Assembly (NCBI GenBank): GCA_030698885.1
Contig: JAUYLN010000019.1
Coordinates: 1 to 64,000 of the forward strand
Length of the DNA stretch: 64,000 nucleotides
Direction of reading: 5' to 3'
DNA from: a bacterium
GTDB taxonomy: Bacteria; Patescibacteriota; Minisyncoccia; 2-02-FULL-40-12; IGHO2-01-FULL-4-A
The notes under the pieces were generated by a model. That model worked only from the letters and a program-made list of their open reading frames with translations. It made no database searches and had not been told where the DNA came from. The stretch's first letter is position 1; each line of letters begins with the position of its first letter. Made by a program: the position numbers and the translations under genes. Of this stretch, positions 25,654 to 33,022 are shown in pieces.

Positions 25654-25910
25654 GAATATCTCCTTATAAAAATACTTGCTTCAATATACCAAGCAAAATA
25701 AAATATATCAATGCTTAAATAATTTTATCGTTTGTCCCAAGTTTGAGGCAAAATGGTTGAGGAATGGTGAGGCGTACAATGCTACGGTGAGCCATTACGA
25801 AACCATTTTAACGAGCCTGCCTGTGGCAGGCAGGAAAATTGGGCAAACCCTAAGGGCTAAATTACGGTAAGCCACCTTATCTTTGTGGCTCCGGAATTTA
25901 GCGAAAAATT
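25654..25910. repeat. Intergenic region with inverted arms and a CCTGCC palindrome
   Basis: This 257-bp gap contains an inverted pair AAAATGGTT/AACCATTTT (near 25750 and 25801) and next to it CCTGCCTG-TGG-CAGGCAGG (25816-25834). The latter belongs to a palindrome type that recurs at about 29171 and 30853. No convincing ORF or RNA gene was seen. It precedes the GH1 gene. Confidence 0.5.
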
Positions 25911-27164
25911 ATGAAATTTCCTGAAAACTTTTTGTGGGGAGCGGCCACCGCTTCTCATCAGGTTGAAGGCAATACCGAGAATGATTGGACGGAGTGGGAA
26001 GGCGCTACCGCTAAGTTAAAAGTTAAAAGTTCAAAGTTAAAAGTTTGGCCAGATTACATTCTAAGCTCCTACCCCAATCCGCTGCAGGAGGAAAATTATA
26101 TTTCCGGTAGGGCCTGTGACCACTATAATCGGTTTAAGGAAGATTTTGATATTGCCAAATCGCTCGGCCACACAGCCCATCGCTTCTCAATTGAGTGGTC
26201 CCGCATTGAACCGGAGGAAGGAAAATTTGACGAAAAAGAGATTGAGCACTACCGCCAAGTTATTTTAGCTTTGAGGGAAAGGGGAATAGAACCTCTTGTA
26301 ACTTTATGGCACTGGACGTTACCTTTATGGCTTCGCGACAAAGGAGGAATCGTTGCCAAAAAATTTCCTGAATATTTTGCCCGTTATGCCGAAAAGGTTG
26401 TCTCAAAACTTTCCACACCGGGAGTGGAAAATGGGGTTAGGTTCTGGATTACTATAAACGAACCCTTAGTTATTTCCAGCCACTCCTATTTAAAGGGAAA
26501 CTGGCCTCCACAAATAAAAAATCCCATTAAATATTTGGGTGCTGTTAAAAATTTAATTAAAGCCCATATAAAAGCCTACGATAAAATAAAATCTATAGAC
26601 TCGGAATCTTTGGTTGGCATTGCAAAACATCAGATATATTTTGAGGCCTATGAAAATCATTCGATAAACAGAATAATGAAAAGTTTTGCAGACTGGCATT
26701 GGAATTTTTACTTCTTAAATAAGATTAAAGATAAGCAGGATTTTATCGGCCTTAATCACTATTTCCATAAGACAGCGGGGGGTAAAAATAAAAATGAGAA
26801 AATTTCTGATATAGGCTGGGAGTTATATCCCGAGGCAATTTATCATGTGCTAAAAGAATTAAAAAAATATAACAAACCAATTTACATCACTGAAAACGGC
26901 CTGGCCGATGTCCAGGATAAATACCGCGAATGGTTTATAAAAGAATCTTTAAAAAATGTTCACAAAGCTATTGAGGAGGGCGTTGCTGTCCGTGGATATA
27001 TGTATTGGTCACTTTTGGATAATTTTGAATGGGCTCATGGTTTCTGGCCAAGATTCGGTCTTACTGAGATAGATTATAAAACTCTTGAAAGAAAAATACG
27101 CCCAAGCGCGTATAAATATGCGGAAATTATAAAGAATAATGGCATAGAAAATTATACTAATTAA
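25911..27164 (+). CDS. Glycoside hydrolase family 1 beta-glycosidase
   Basis: The 417-residue protein has the GH1 N-terminal signature FPENFLWGAATASHQVEG (about 3-20), the acid/base motif TINEP (about 183-187, Glu186) and the nucleophile motif YITENG (about 325-330, Glu328). It hydrolyses beta-glucosides or related disaccharides in the cytoplasm, with no signal peptide. Residues about 35-46 (KLKVKSSKLKV) are encoded by a 7-bp tandem repeat (26014-26048) and look like an insertion relative to other GH1 enzymes. Length is slightly shorter than average (about 440-450). Confidence 0.93.
   Translation: MKFPENFLWGAATASHQVEGNTENDWTEWEGATAKLKVKSSKLKVWPDYILSSYPNPLQEENYISGRACDHYNRFKEDFDIAKSLGHTAHRFSIEWSRIEPEEGKFDEKEIEHYRQVILALRERGIEPLVTLWHWTLPLWLRDKGGIVAKKFPEYFARYAEKVVSKLSTPGVENGVRFWITINEPLVISSHSYLKGNWPPQIKNPIKYLGAVKNLIKAHIKAYDKIKSIDSESLVGIAKHQIYFEAYENHSINRIMKSFADWHWNFYFLNKIKDKQDFIGLNHYFHKTAGGKNKNEKISDIGWELYPEAIYHVLKELKKYNKPIYITENGLADVQDKYREWFIKESLKNVHKAIEEGVAVRGYMYWSLLDNFEWAHGFWPRFGLTEIDYKTLERKIRPSAYKYAEIIKNNGIENYTN
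26014..26048 (+). repeat. Heptad tandem repeat inside the GH1 gene
   Basis: Five successive 7-bp units AGTTAAA, AGTTAAA, AGTTCAA, AGTTAAA, AGTTTGG encode a Lys/Val/Ser-rich stretch in the GH1 N-terminal region. The period matches the heptad intergenic arrays in this window, so it may be the footprint of one arm of such an element in coding sequence. Confidence 0.7.
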
Positions 27165-27290
27165 TCTAATTGCTCTAATTGACCTAATTATTCTAATGAA
27201 CACTCAAGGCCTAATAAATAATTTCTAAAATTTGGGATTTGGACATTGGGATTTATTTAGGTTAATTAGAATAATTAGGTTAATTTTTAT
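27165..27290. repeat. Element G: nonad-repeat hairpin (CTAATTGAC type)
   Basis: Left units TCTAATTGC, TCTAATTGA, CCTAATTAT, TCTAATGAA (about 27167-27202) and right units AGGTTAATT, AGAATAATT, AGGTTAATT have period 9 and are complementary. The middle has TTTGGGATTTGGACATTGGG, typical of this class. It lies between the GH1 and DsbA-like genes. Confidence 0.7.
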
Positions 27291-27310
27291 TTTTGGCTTT
27301 TTATTTTTGA

Positions 27311-27316
27311 TATAAT
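27311..27316 (+). promoter_or_regulatory. Candidate -10 box for the DsbA-like gene
   Basis: A TATAAT preceded by TG-like context (TTTTTGATATAAT) lies 51 bases before the ATG at 27368. A TTGACA occurs just downstream (27320-27325), without an optimal -10 partner. Confidence 0.4.
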
Positions 27317-27367
27317 TTATTGACATCCTCGTCTTGCATCAAGTTTATTATAAGCTATACTTTGAAT

Positions 27368-28243
27368 ATGAATACAACAAACACCAACCAGGAACCAAAC
27401 ACGCCTCCGGTCGACGAAACCACTCAAAATAATATGCCCGAACCGGAAACTGCAGAGCCAATGCCGGAGCCGAAAAAAGAATCGGGGCCAGTTCAAATGC
27501 TAAACAAAATAAGTTCAGGCATTACTGCATTTTTCAAAAATAACAATTCATACATGGTGCCGGCCTCTATTGTCTTGGCCGGACTACTCATCAGCGGTGC
27601 AATAGTTTTCGGGGACAGTATAGGTGGCAAAGGGCAGGCAATAAACGATAAGGTTCCGGCTCAAGCAAATATCGGCCAAGCAGGAAATCCGTCCGATAAC
27701 GTTAAAAAAGTCACCGGTGACGACCACATCAGGGGTGCGGCCAATGCTCCGGTCAAAATAGTTGAGTTTTCTGACTTGCAATGCCCGTTCTGCCAACGCT
27801 TCCACACGACTATGCAACAGGTTCTGGGAGAATTTGACGGCCAAGTAGCATGGGTTTACAGACATTTTCCCCTTGAATCTATACATCCCCGCGCACTACC
27901 GCAAGCCGCCGCCAGCGAATGTATTGCGGAACTTGGCGGAAATGATAAGTTCTGGGCTTTTGTTGACGCGGTATTCCAAACAAACCTAGCCAACAGCGAC
28001 GCCCAGCTTTCCCAGATGGCAGTAAATCTTGGAATAAATCGTAACCAATTTGAATCATGTTACCAAAGCGGAAGGTATGATTCTTTTATTAAAGCTCAGA
28101 CTCAAGATGCCCAAAATTCAGGCGGAAGGGGAACTCCCTATAGCGTGGTTATAGCACCTAACGGCAAAACATTCGTCATCAATGGCGCCCAAACATACGC
28201 AACCGTCAAGGCCACAATAGAACAGGCACTGCAGTCAAAATAA
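27368..28243 (+). CDS. DsbA/thioredoxin-fold disulfide oxidoreductase, membrane-anchored
   Basis: The 291-residue protein has an acidic/proline-rich N-terminal tail (1-40), one transmembrane segment (about 63-80, VPASIVLAGLLISGAIVF) and an extracytoplasmic DsbA/Thioredoxin_4 domain with the redox motif CPFC (Cys139 and Cys142). The cis-Pro region GGRGTPYSVV (about 255-264) is also visible. It probably forms or isomerises disulfides in exported proteins. That fits the several Cys-rich exported proteins nearby. The ATG at 27368 gives the best membrane topology; a TTG at 27320 would add 16 residues. Confidence 0.88.
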   Translation: MNTTNTNQEPNTPPVDETTQNNMPEPETAEPMPEPKKESGPVQMLNKISSGITAFFKNNNSYMVPASIVLAGLLISGAIVFGDSIGGKGQAINDKVPAQANIGQAGNPSDNVKKVTGDDHIRGAANAPVKIVEFSDLQCPFCQRFHTTMQQVLGEFDGQVAWVYRHFPLESIHPRALPQAAASECIAELGGNDKFWAFVDAVFQTNLANSDAQLSQMAVNLGINRNQFESCYQSGRYDSFIKAQTQDAQNSGGRGTPYSVVIAPNGKTFVINGAQTYATVKATIEQALQSK

Positions 28244-28248
28244 TATAT

Positions 28249-28362
28249 AAGCATCAGAACATATTAACATCTAAACATTGCGGCTCTTGAAAGGTCGGCT
28301 AAATCACTGATTTAGCCGACCTTTTTGTTGTTAAATTGTTAATTTGTTATATTGTTAAGTTG
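28249..28362. repeat. Element F: octad-repeat hairpin containing a terminator
   Basis: Left units AAGCATCA, GAACATAT, TAACATCT, AAACATTG (28249-28280) are AAACAT-type as in elements A-C. Right units TTGTTAAA, TTGTTAAT, TTGTTATA, TTGTTAAG (28328-28359) keep period 8. A strong hairpin with T-run occupies the middle. The right arm ends three bases before the truB ATG. Confidence 0.7.
28290..28326 (+). terminator. Rho-independent terminator after the DsbA-like gene
   Basis: A near-perfect palindrome (AAAGGTCGGCTAAATCA / TGATTTAGCCGACCTTT, one-base centre) is followed by five T residues. It sits inside element F and separates dsbA-like and truB transcription. Confidence 0.85.
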
Positions 28363-29007
28363 ATGATAATCGCCGTCTATAAACCAAAAGGGCCGACATC
28401 AAATGATGTTGTTCAAATGATAAAAAAGACTACCGGTGCTAATAAAGTCGGTCATGCCGGAACACTGGACCCGCTTGCCAGCGGTGTTTTGGTTGTCGGT
28501 ATTGGCAGGGAATCAACAAAAAACCTGTCTGAAGAAGTTAAAAAAGAAAAAGAATATATTGCCTTAGTGAAACTTGGCGAAACAAGCGAAACAGACGATG
28601 AAGAGGGTAAGAAAACAATAGTGCAAAAATATGAGCAACCCGACAAAAGCATAGTGACTGAAATTACAAAAAAATTTATCGGCAGAATAAGACAAATACC
28701 GCCGGTCTATAGCGCAATAAAAATAAATGGCAGGGAAGCTTATAAATACGCCCGGAAAGGCAAGGCGCCGGAGATGAAGCCTCGCGAAGTTGAAATAAAA
28801 TCAATTGAAATTTTAGAATATAAATGGCCATTTCTGAAAATAAAAGTCACCACAGGCCCCGGAGTCTATATTCGTTCACTGGCCCGCGACATCGGGAATG
28901 AACTCGGCACGGGCGGATATTTGGCAGAACTTGAGCGTACCCGCGTCGGCCAGTTTACAAAAGACTATTCTGTGAAATTGAAAGATATCCCTAAATTATT
29001 TTCATAA
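28363..29007 (+). CDS. truB: tRNA pseudouridine(55) synthase TruB
   Basis: The ATG at 28363 gives a 214-residue protein starting MIIAVYKPKGPTSND. The catalytic motif GHAGTLDPLASGVLVVG includes Asp36. KVTTGPGVYIRSLARDIG (about 165-182) matches the conserved TruB Tyr/Arg region. TruB makes the universal pseudouridine at position 55 of tRNA T-loops. The protein is short because it lacks the C-terminal PUA domain of E. coli TruB, which is common in reduced genomes. The start lies just after the octad repeat. Confidence 0.95.
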   Translation: MIIAVYKPKGPTSNDVVQMIKKTTGANKVGHAGTLDPLASGVLVVGIGRESTKNLSEEVKKEKEYIALVKLGETSETDDEEGKKTIVQKYEQPDKSIVTEITKKFIGRIRQIPPVYSAIKINGREAYKYARKGKAPEMKPREVEIKSIEILEYKWPFLKIKVTTGPGVYIRSLARDIGNELGTGGYLAELERTRVGQFTKDYSVKLKDIPKLFS

Positions 29008-29031
29008 AATCTATTCACAAATTCTTACTTG

Positions 29032-29060
29032 TCCTTCCGAAGCCTTTGGCGAAGGAGGAG
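29032..29060. repeat. Dispersed palindromic repeat (TCCTTCCGAAGCC type)
   Basis: TCCTTC and GAAGGA arms enclose CGAAGCCTTTGGC. This resembles a dispersed repeat found in many CPR assemblies (recollection). It lies between the convergent truB and IDO-like genes. Confidence 0.5.
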
Positions 29061-29090
29061 AACATTGGAATAAAACTACTCAAATAAAAA

Positions 29091-29168
29091 ACCAGGGAGT
29101 GAATTTTTGAATGGCCTTTCGGCTTTTTTGTTTGCCATAAGCAAACTTTTCAAAAATCTACTTCCTGG
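29091..29168. terminator. Long hairpin, probable bidirectional terminator between truB and the IDO-like gene
   Basis: Arms CCAGGGAGTGAATTTTTGAA and TTCAAAAATCTACTTCCTGG are complementary with a few mismatches. The loop contains a smaller GGCC-TTT-CGGC hairpin with T-run. The genes on both sides converge, so the element can end both transcripts. A further CCTGCC...GGTAGACAGG palindrome follows near 29171. Confidence 0.65.
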
Positions 29169-29214
29169 AAAATCCCCCTGCCTGCGGTAGACAGGCGAAA
29201 GGGGATTTACTAAA

Positions 29215-30405
29215 TTATCTGACTATCAATTTTTTTTCGGTTTCATCTCGAAGATGCTTCAGCCACGAGACCGGGGCCTTGCTTGTGCCGTCGGGATCGC
29301 CTAGGCTGGCAACATATTCCTGGGCTAGGCGTCCGTGAGCATCACGCCAGTCAATAACCGCCCGAACCAGCGAATTATAAACCTCATCCAATGCTTTGTT
29401 ATTTTTATCAAGAACGAATTCTCTGACCCTGGATTTGTCGGCTATTTCCAAAAAGGCCTGAAAATTTGATTGCATATGTTTTCTCATTTTTGGAAAATAC
29501 GGGTCTCGGTGCTTAATGCCAAGAATGGCAAGTCTGAAATGCTGAAAAGGCGACTGGCCTCCAGTTTCACCTAAAATCTCTCGACCCTGCCAGGCGGGCA
29601 CATCCTCAAAAGTCACGTTGCGAGGAAATGAGAAAAACATGCGCACCTGATTGAAATAAAAATCGGCGCGACATCTCTCGCGAACCCGATTTAAAGAACG
29701 GACAACTTCCATATTCGGTGTGATAGCTTGAGCAAGAACATCTGCCATGGCCTTCGCCGAAAAAGCCGGGACATGGCTCAACATGGCGGCCATTAGCATA
29801 GGATTGATAGCCGGCGCAAAAGTAACCTCAACGTCATTGTGAGTTCCGACAAACCAATGTTCGTCTTCACATGCAGTATAAGAAAAACGCATCCTGACAT
29901 TGTCTACCGTTATGGGCTTGCTAGGTTTAGTCCGTCTATAATTCCATAGGCCGTAAAAGCAATAGGAGGCCGAGGGCTCAACGCCGGTAATCAAATGCAG
30001 CTCATACAAAGGCAATGCCAATTTTTTATCAAGAAGCTTTGGGCTCTCATCCTGTTTCAACTCTTCAACTGTTTTATAGCCAAGCTTCTCGAGCAAATAC
30101 GCATGAGTAATCATGGTCAGAGAAAGCATAAGATTGTTTGCGGCAGGCCAGCTTAAATTCTCAAAGAATCCGTAATTAAACTCGGGGAGTCTACTTACCG
30201 CTTTGGCTACGCTTTTATTCTTAATACGCAACGGCAAATTGCCGGCAACCAAATTAATATCTCTGGCGTATTCAAAAAAACCATCCGGCCCGCCATAAAC
30301 CATATCATATGAGAATTGACTCTCTTCTATAAGAAATCCTGTCCTTGGAGAAACTCCAAGCGATAGCATTACCGACTCTGCCTGCATAGAATCTTCTATT
30401 GGCAT
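29215..30405 (-). CDS. Indoleamine 2,3-dioxygenase (IDO) family heme protein
   Basis: The protein has 396 residues from the ATG at 30405, which has AAGGAG about ten bases upstream; a TTG at 30432 adds nine. It aligns by eye with animal and bacterial IDO: LSWPAANNLML (about residue 85), ALPLYELHLITGVEPSASYC, LWNYRRTKPSKPIT, TGGQSPFQHFRLAILGI, KMRKHMQSNFQAFLEI and SRVREFVLD. The proximal heme histidine of the family (YH in human IDO1) corresponds to His357 in WRDAHGRLAQ. IDO enzymes oxidatively cleave tryptophan to N-formylkynurenine. This is unexpected in a reduced CPR genome; substrate is not certain, since bacterial homologues may act on other indoles. It is divergent from the DUF167 gene. 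Confidence 0.8.
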   Translation of the reverse strand: MPIEDSMQAESVMLSLGVSPRTGFLIEESQFSYDMVYGGPDGFFEYARDINLVAGNLPLRIKNKSVAKAVSRLPEFNYGFFENLSWPAANNLMLSLTMITHAYLLEKLGYKTVEELKQDESPKLLDKKLALPLYELHLITGVEPSASYCFYGLWNYRRTKPSKPITVDNVRMRFSYTACEDEHWFVGTHNDVEVTFAPAINPMLMAAMLSHVPAFSAKAMADVLAQAITPNMEVVRSLNRVRERCRADFYFNQVRMFFSFPRNVTFEDVPAWQGREILGETGGQSPFQHFRLAILGIKHRDPYFPKMRKHMQSNFQAFLEIADKSRVREFVLDKNNKALDEVYNSLVRAVIDWRDAHGRLAQEYVASLGDPDGTSKAPVSWLKHLRDETEKKLIVR

Positions 30406-30518
30406 GCCTGTTAATCTCCTTATGGGTTGCAAAAGTGCTTGGGTCAGATTAGCATTTTAGTAATGAAACTTCAATATATAAAAATTAAGCCCGGTAGTGA
30501 AAATTTTGATAGGTTTTA

Positions 30519-30547
30519 TTGCCAGTTAATTTTAATATATTTATAAT
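30519..30547 (+). promoter_or_regulatory. Good sigma70-type promoter for the DUF167 gene
   Basis: TTGCCA (30519-30524) and TATAAT (30542-30547) are separated by 17 bp. Transcription would begin near 30554, 23 bases before the ATG at 30577. Confidence 0.6.
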
Positions 30548-30576
30548 TCAAAATAATTTGGTTATTATTGAAGCAT

Positions 30577-30840
30577 ATGGCTAATACTAAGCAAAACCCA
30601 AAAGGCATTCAAAATTTCTACTACCGGATTAAGGTTTTGCCCGGCTCAAAGAAAGAAGGTATATTAGAAAGGTCTTCGGAAAGTTTTCAGATATCAGTTA
30701 AAGAAAAAGCGGAACGGGGAATGGCGAATAAAAAATCTCTGGAAATACTCGCTAAGCATTTAAATATTCCGTCAAAATTGCTAAGGGTAGTAAAGGGCGC
30801 TAAGCAAAGGAATAAAATAATTAAAATTTCTAATTTCTAA
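30577..30840 (+). CDS. DUF167 (YggU-like) family protein
   Basis: The 87-residue protein starting at the ATG 30577 carries IKVLPGSKKEGILE (about 16-29), VKEKAERGMANKKSLEILAK (about 39-58) and the RVVKGAKQRNKIIKI end, which are DUF167 hallmarks. The role is unknown; YggU-type proteins are small alpha/beta domains. A TTG at 30568 is a less likely start. The gene ends in a run of TTCTAA units that begin a heptad repeat region. Confidence 0.85.
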   Translation: MANTKQNPKGIQNFYYRIKVLPGSKKEGILERSSESFQISVKEKAERGMANKKSLEILAKHLNIPSKLLRVVKGAKQRNKIIKISNF

Positions 30841-30975
30841 TTGACCTAATTCCTGCCTGCCGGCAGGCAGGTCTAATCAATACCCAATGTCCAATTACCG
30901 ATTAATGTTTTTAGTCATTGGAACTTGAGATTTATTTAGAAATTAGATATTAGATATTAGTAATTAGTAAAAAAT
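30826..30975. repeat. Element H: heptad-repeat hairpin with nested CCTGCC palindrome
   Basis: Left units TTTCTAA, TTTCTAA, TTGACCTAATT begin inside the end of the DUF167 gene. Right units GAAATTA, GATATTA, GATATTA, GTAATTA lie at about 30939-30966. A CCTGCCTGC/GCAGGCAGG palindrome (about 30853-30872) is nested in the left arm, so one repeat type has inserted in another. The central ATTGGAACTTGAGA-like words are shared with elements I and J. Confidence 0.7.
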
Positions 30976-30992
30976 AAAAAATCGCCAATATT

Positions 30993-31679
30993 ATGGAAAA
31001 CAAGCTTATCAGATTGTCTCCTACGTCCGGTTTAAACCTGTACAGGGATTGTCCCCGCTGTTTTTGGCTGGCTTACAACGAAAGAGTTCACCGGCCAAGA
31101 GGAATTTTCCCGTCACTGCCGGGAGGTATGGATTTGGTTATAAAAGACTATTTTGACAACTACCGCGGTTCGCTTCCACCGGAACTTGAAGGCAAGGTTG
31201 AAGGTGTGCTTATGCCCGACGCGAAGTTAATGAACACTTGGCGAAACTGGCGAACAGGACTTATTTATAGAGATGAGAAAATAAACGCAGAACTTTTTGG
31301 CGCACTGGATGACTGCATGGTTCTTAATGATAAATACATTCCACTGGATTATAAAACACGTGGAAGTGCGCCACGCGAAGGCGACAGCGAAAAATACTAC
31401 CGAACACAGCTTGATAGCTATAGCCTACTTCTTGAGGCAAACGGTTATCCATCGGCAGACTTTGCTTATCTTGTTTATTATTATCCCAAAAAAGTAGGCA
31501 AAAATGGCATAGTTGAATTTGAAGTTAAGCCGGTAAAAGTTGAGATTGACCACGAAAGAGTCAGAAAACTTTTTGAGGATGCCGTTAATTTCTTGAGAAA
31601 AGACCCTCTGCCGGCACACCACTCAAGGTCCACCTGCGAATATTGTCTTTGGAATAACCAAATGCTTGAATTTGATTAA
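30993..31679 (+). CDS. PD-(D/E)XK nuclease (RecB/Cas4-like)
   Basis: The 228-residue protein begins RLSPTSGLNLYRDCPRCFWL (about 6-25; first Cys pair). It has FGALDDCMVL (about 97) and YIPLDYKTR (about 110-118), the D...(D/E)-x-K catalytic core, then YRTQLDSYSLLLE (about 135-147, motif IV QxxxY). It ends with CEYCLWN (about 213, second Cys pair). Four cysteines at the ends suggest an Fe-S cluster as in AddB/Cas4 nucleases. No CRISPR array or cas genes are nearby, so a role in DNA repair or an unknown system is more likely. Confidence 0.85.
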   Translation: MENKLIRLSPTSGLNLYRDCPRCFWLAYNERVHRPRGIFPSLPGGMDLVIKDYFDNYRGSLPPELEGKVEGVLMPDAKLMNTWRNWRTGLIYRDEKINAELFGALDDCMVLNDKYIPLDYKTRGSAPREGDSEKYYRTQLDSYSLLLEANGYPSADFAYLVYYYPKKVGKNGIVEFEVKPVKVEIDHERVRKLFEDAVNFLRKDPLPAHHSRSTCEYCLWNNQMLEFD

Positions 31680-31689
31680 GAATCATCAT

Positions 31690-31768
31690 AACACCTTAAC
31701 ACACTAGCACCTTAGCATTTAGGAAAATGGATTTTGTTAAAGCGTTTAAGTGTTAACGTGCTACAGCC
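31690..31768. repeat. Element E: octad-repeat inverted element
   Basis: Left units AACACCTT, AACACACT, AGCACCTT, AGCATTTA (31690-31721) and right units TTAAAGCG, TTTAAGTG, TTAACGTG, CTACAGCC (31737-31768) have period 8. Three bases later is the ATG (31772) of the next gene. The unit type (AACACCTT) is the same as element D. A short ATGGATTTTG lies in the loop, perhaps the start of a lost ORF. Confidence 0.7.
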
Positions 31769-31771
31769 TTC

Positions 31772-32110
31772 ATGCTTTCCGACAAACATTGTGTCCCGTG
31801 CGAAGGAGGTGCCAAGCCTCTTTCGGGCGATAAACTGGATGAATACTTAAAACAAGTCAAAGACTGGGAGACTTTAGATTCCAGCAGAAAAATTACCAAG
31901 CATTTTGAATTTAAAGATTTCAAAGAAGCAATGGATTTTATCGGCAAAGTCGCTGATATTGCCGAATCCGAAGGCCATCATCCCGATATTCATATTTTCT
32001 ACAATAAAGTTCAGCTCGTGCTTTGGACCCACGCCATAAATGGCCTGTCTGAAAATGACTTCATCCTCGCCTCAAAAATAGATGTCGCCACTATTTTAAA
32101 AAATCAGTAA
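31772..32110 (+). CDS. phhB: 4a-hydroxytetrahydrobiopterin dehydratase (PCD/DCoH family)
   Basis: The 112-residue protein starts MLSDKHCVPCEGG and contains the PCD motif ESEGHHPDIHIFYNKV (about 66-81, with the conserved HHPD) and the WTHAINGLSENDF segment. PCD dehydrates the 4a-carbinolamine formed by aromatic amino acid hydroxylases, regenerating quinonoid dihydrobiopterin. No hydroxylase is visible in this window, so it may act in another pterin or molybdopterin-related route. The start follows the right arm of octad element E. Confidence 0.9.
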   Translation: MLSDKHCVPCEGGAKPLSGDKLDEYLKQVKDWETLDSSRKITKHFEFKDFKEAMDFIGKVADIAESEGHHPDIHIFYNKVQLVLWTHAINGLSENDFILASKIDVATILKNQ

Positions 32111-32123
32111 ATTTTATCTTTTT

Positions 32124-32153
32124 TTGACACTGCATAGTTCAAGATGATACAAA
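32124..32153 (+). promoter_or_regulatory. Candidate promoter for the methyltransferase gene
   Basis: TTGACA (32124-32129) is followed by an 18-bp spacer and TACAAA (32148-32153). Transcription would begin near 32160, giving a leader of about 32 nt that contains the Shine-Dalgarno AAGGAGG (32178-32184). Confidence 0.5.
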
Positions 32154-32191
32154 TAGGCGACATGGAAGTACATTAAAAAGGAGGCAGCGAC

Positions 32192-32956
32192 TTGGCAAAT
32201 ATTTATAGATCAGGCTCGCAAGAGAATGAACTTATGAGACTTCAAAAATTCAGCTATCCTTTTACGGTGTCACAGCGTCTTTTAAATATTGGGCTGCAAA
32301 ATAATAAATCGGTACTAGATATAGGCTCAGGGCCGAATACGGAACTAGGGAAATGGTTACGACAAAACCAAATACTATATATTGCAGCAGACATTAAATA
32401 TATTTTCTTGCAAGAACAGGCGAAATCTTCCCACCCAACTATTCAATGCAAATCAAGCTCTTTACCTTTGGATAATAGCTCAGTTGATATAAGCCATCTT
32501 AGATTTGTTTTGATGCACTTAAGCTCCGATGAACGTAGGGTAACGATATCCGAAATGCTCAGGGTATCTAAAAATACATCCATTTTTATTGAGTTCGACT
32601 GGAGTACATTCAAGGGCAGTGAAACAGTAAATAGCTTCCGGGATCTAGCCATAGATATATTAGACACGCACGTAGATTTATTCTTGGGTAAAAATCTTAG
32701 AAAAGAAATTTTAAAATCTTCGAAGAATACCGGCTTAACAGTAAACCATCGGAACTTTAAAAGAGGCCCGGGCAATTATTATAATGAATTGCTGCCACTT
32801 GCCAACTCTTTGTTGTCAGCCGCCAAGCTATTCCGCCCAGAAAAAGAAACCAGCGTTAATGAGTCCATCGGGGCCCTGACAGAAGAATCATGTCATCCTG
32901 CTATTTCTTTCGTGCCACCTACTCTTTCCACGATAGTGGTGGAGAAACACAATTAA
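32192..32956 (+). CDS. SAM-dependent class I methyltransferase
   Basis: TTG start at 32192 with AAGGAGG seven bases upstream; 254 residues. Motif I is SVLDIGSGPNTELGKWL (about 34-50). A motif II-like acidic residue occurs at AADIKY (about 60-65) and a motif IV-like SSLPLDNSSVDISHLRFVLMH at about 87-107 (Methyltransf_11 pattern). The substrate is unknown. It immediately precedes the ThiF/ligase/MIO/nitroreductase cluster, but a terminator stands between them, so membership in that cluster is uncertain. Confidence 0.8.
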   Translation: MANIYRSGSQENELMRLQKFSYPFTVSQRLLNIGLQNNKSVLDIGSGPNTELGKWLRQNQILYIAADIKYIFLQEQAKSSHPTIQCKSSSLPLDNSSVDISHLRFVLMHLSSDERRVTISEMLRVSKNTSIFIEFDWSTFKGSETVNSFRDLAIDILDTHVDLFLGKNLRKEILKSSKNTGLTVNHRNFKRGPGNYYNELLPLANSLLSAAKLFRPEKETSVNESIGALTEESCHPAISFVPPTLSTIVVEKHN

Positions 32957-32969
32957 AATCTTATCCCAA

Positions 32970-32996
32970 AACAACCCACAGTTAGGGTTGTTTTTA
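32970..32996 (+). terminator. Terminator between the methyltransferase and the ThiF-like gene
   Basis: Stem AACAACCC/GGGTTGTT with a 7-base loop, followed by T5-A-TT. It isolates the next transcript, which starts from its own -10 box at 33009. Confidence 0.8.
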
Positions 32997-33008
32997 TTAT
33001 TGTTTTGA

Positions 33009-33014
33009 TATAAT
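33009..33014 (+). promoter_or_regulatory. -10 box of a probably leaderless promoter for the ThiF-like gene
   Basis: TATAAT at 33009-33014 lies eight bases before the ATG at 33023, so transcription should begin at or next to the A of the start codon. There is no Shine-Dalgarno sequence. The -35 region overlaps the preceding terminator (TTGTTT near 32988). Confidence 0.6.
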
Positions 33015-33022
33015 TATGACCT

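Noticed and set aside
30993-31679. Cas4-like nuclease as sign of a CRISPR-Cas system
   Set aside because: No direct-repeat/spacer array and no other cas-like gene occur in the window. The short arrays of 7-9 bp have no spacers of CRISPR size.
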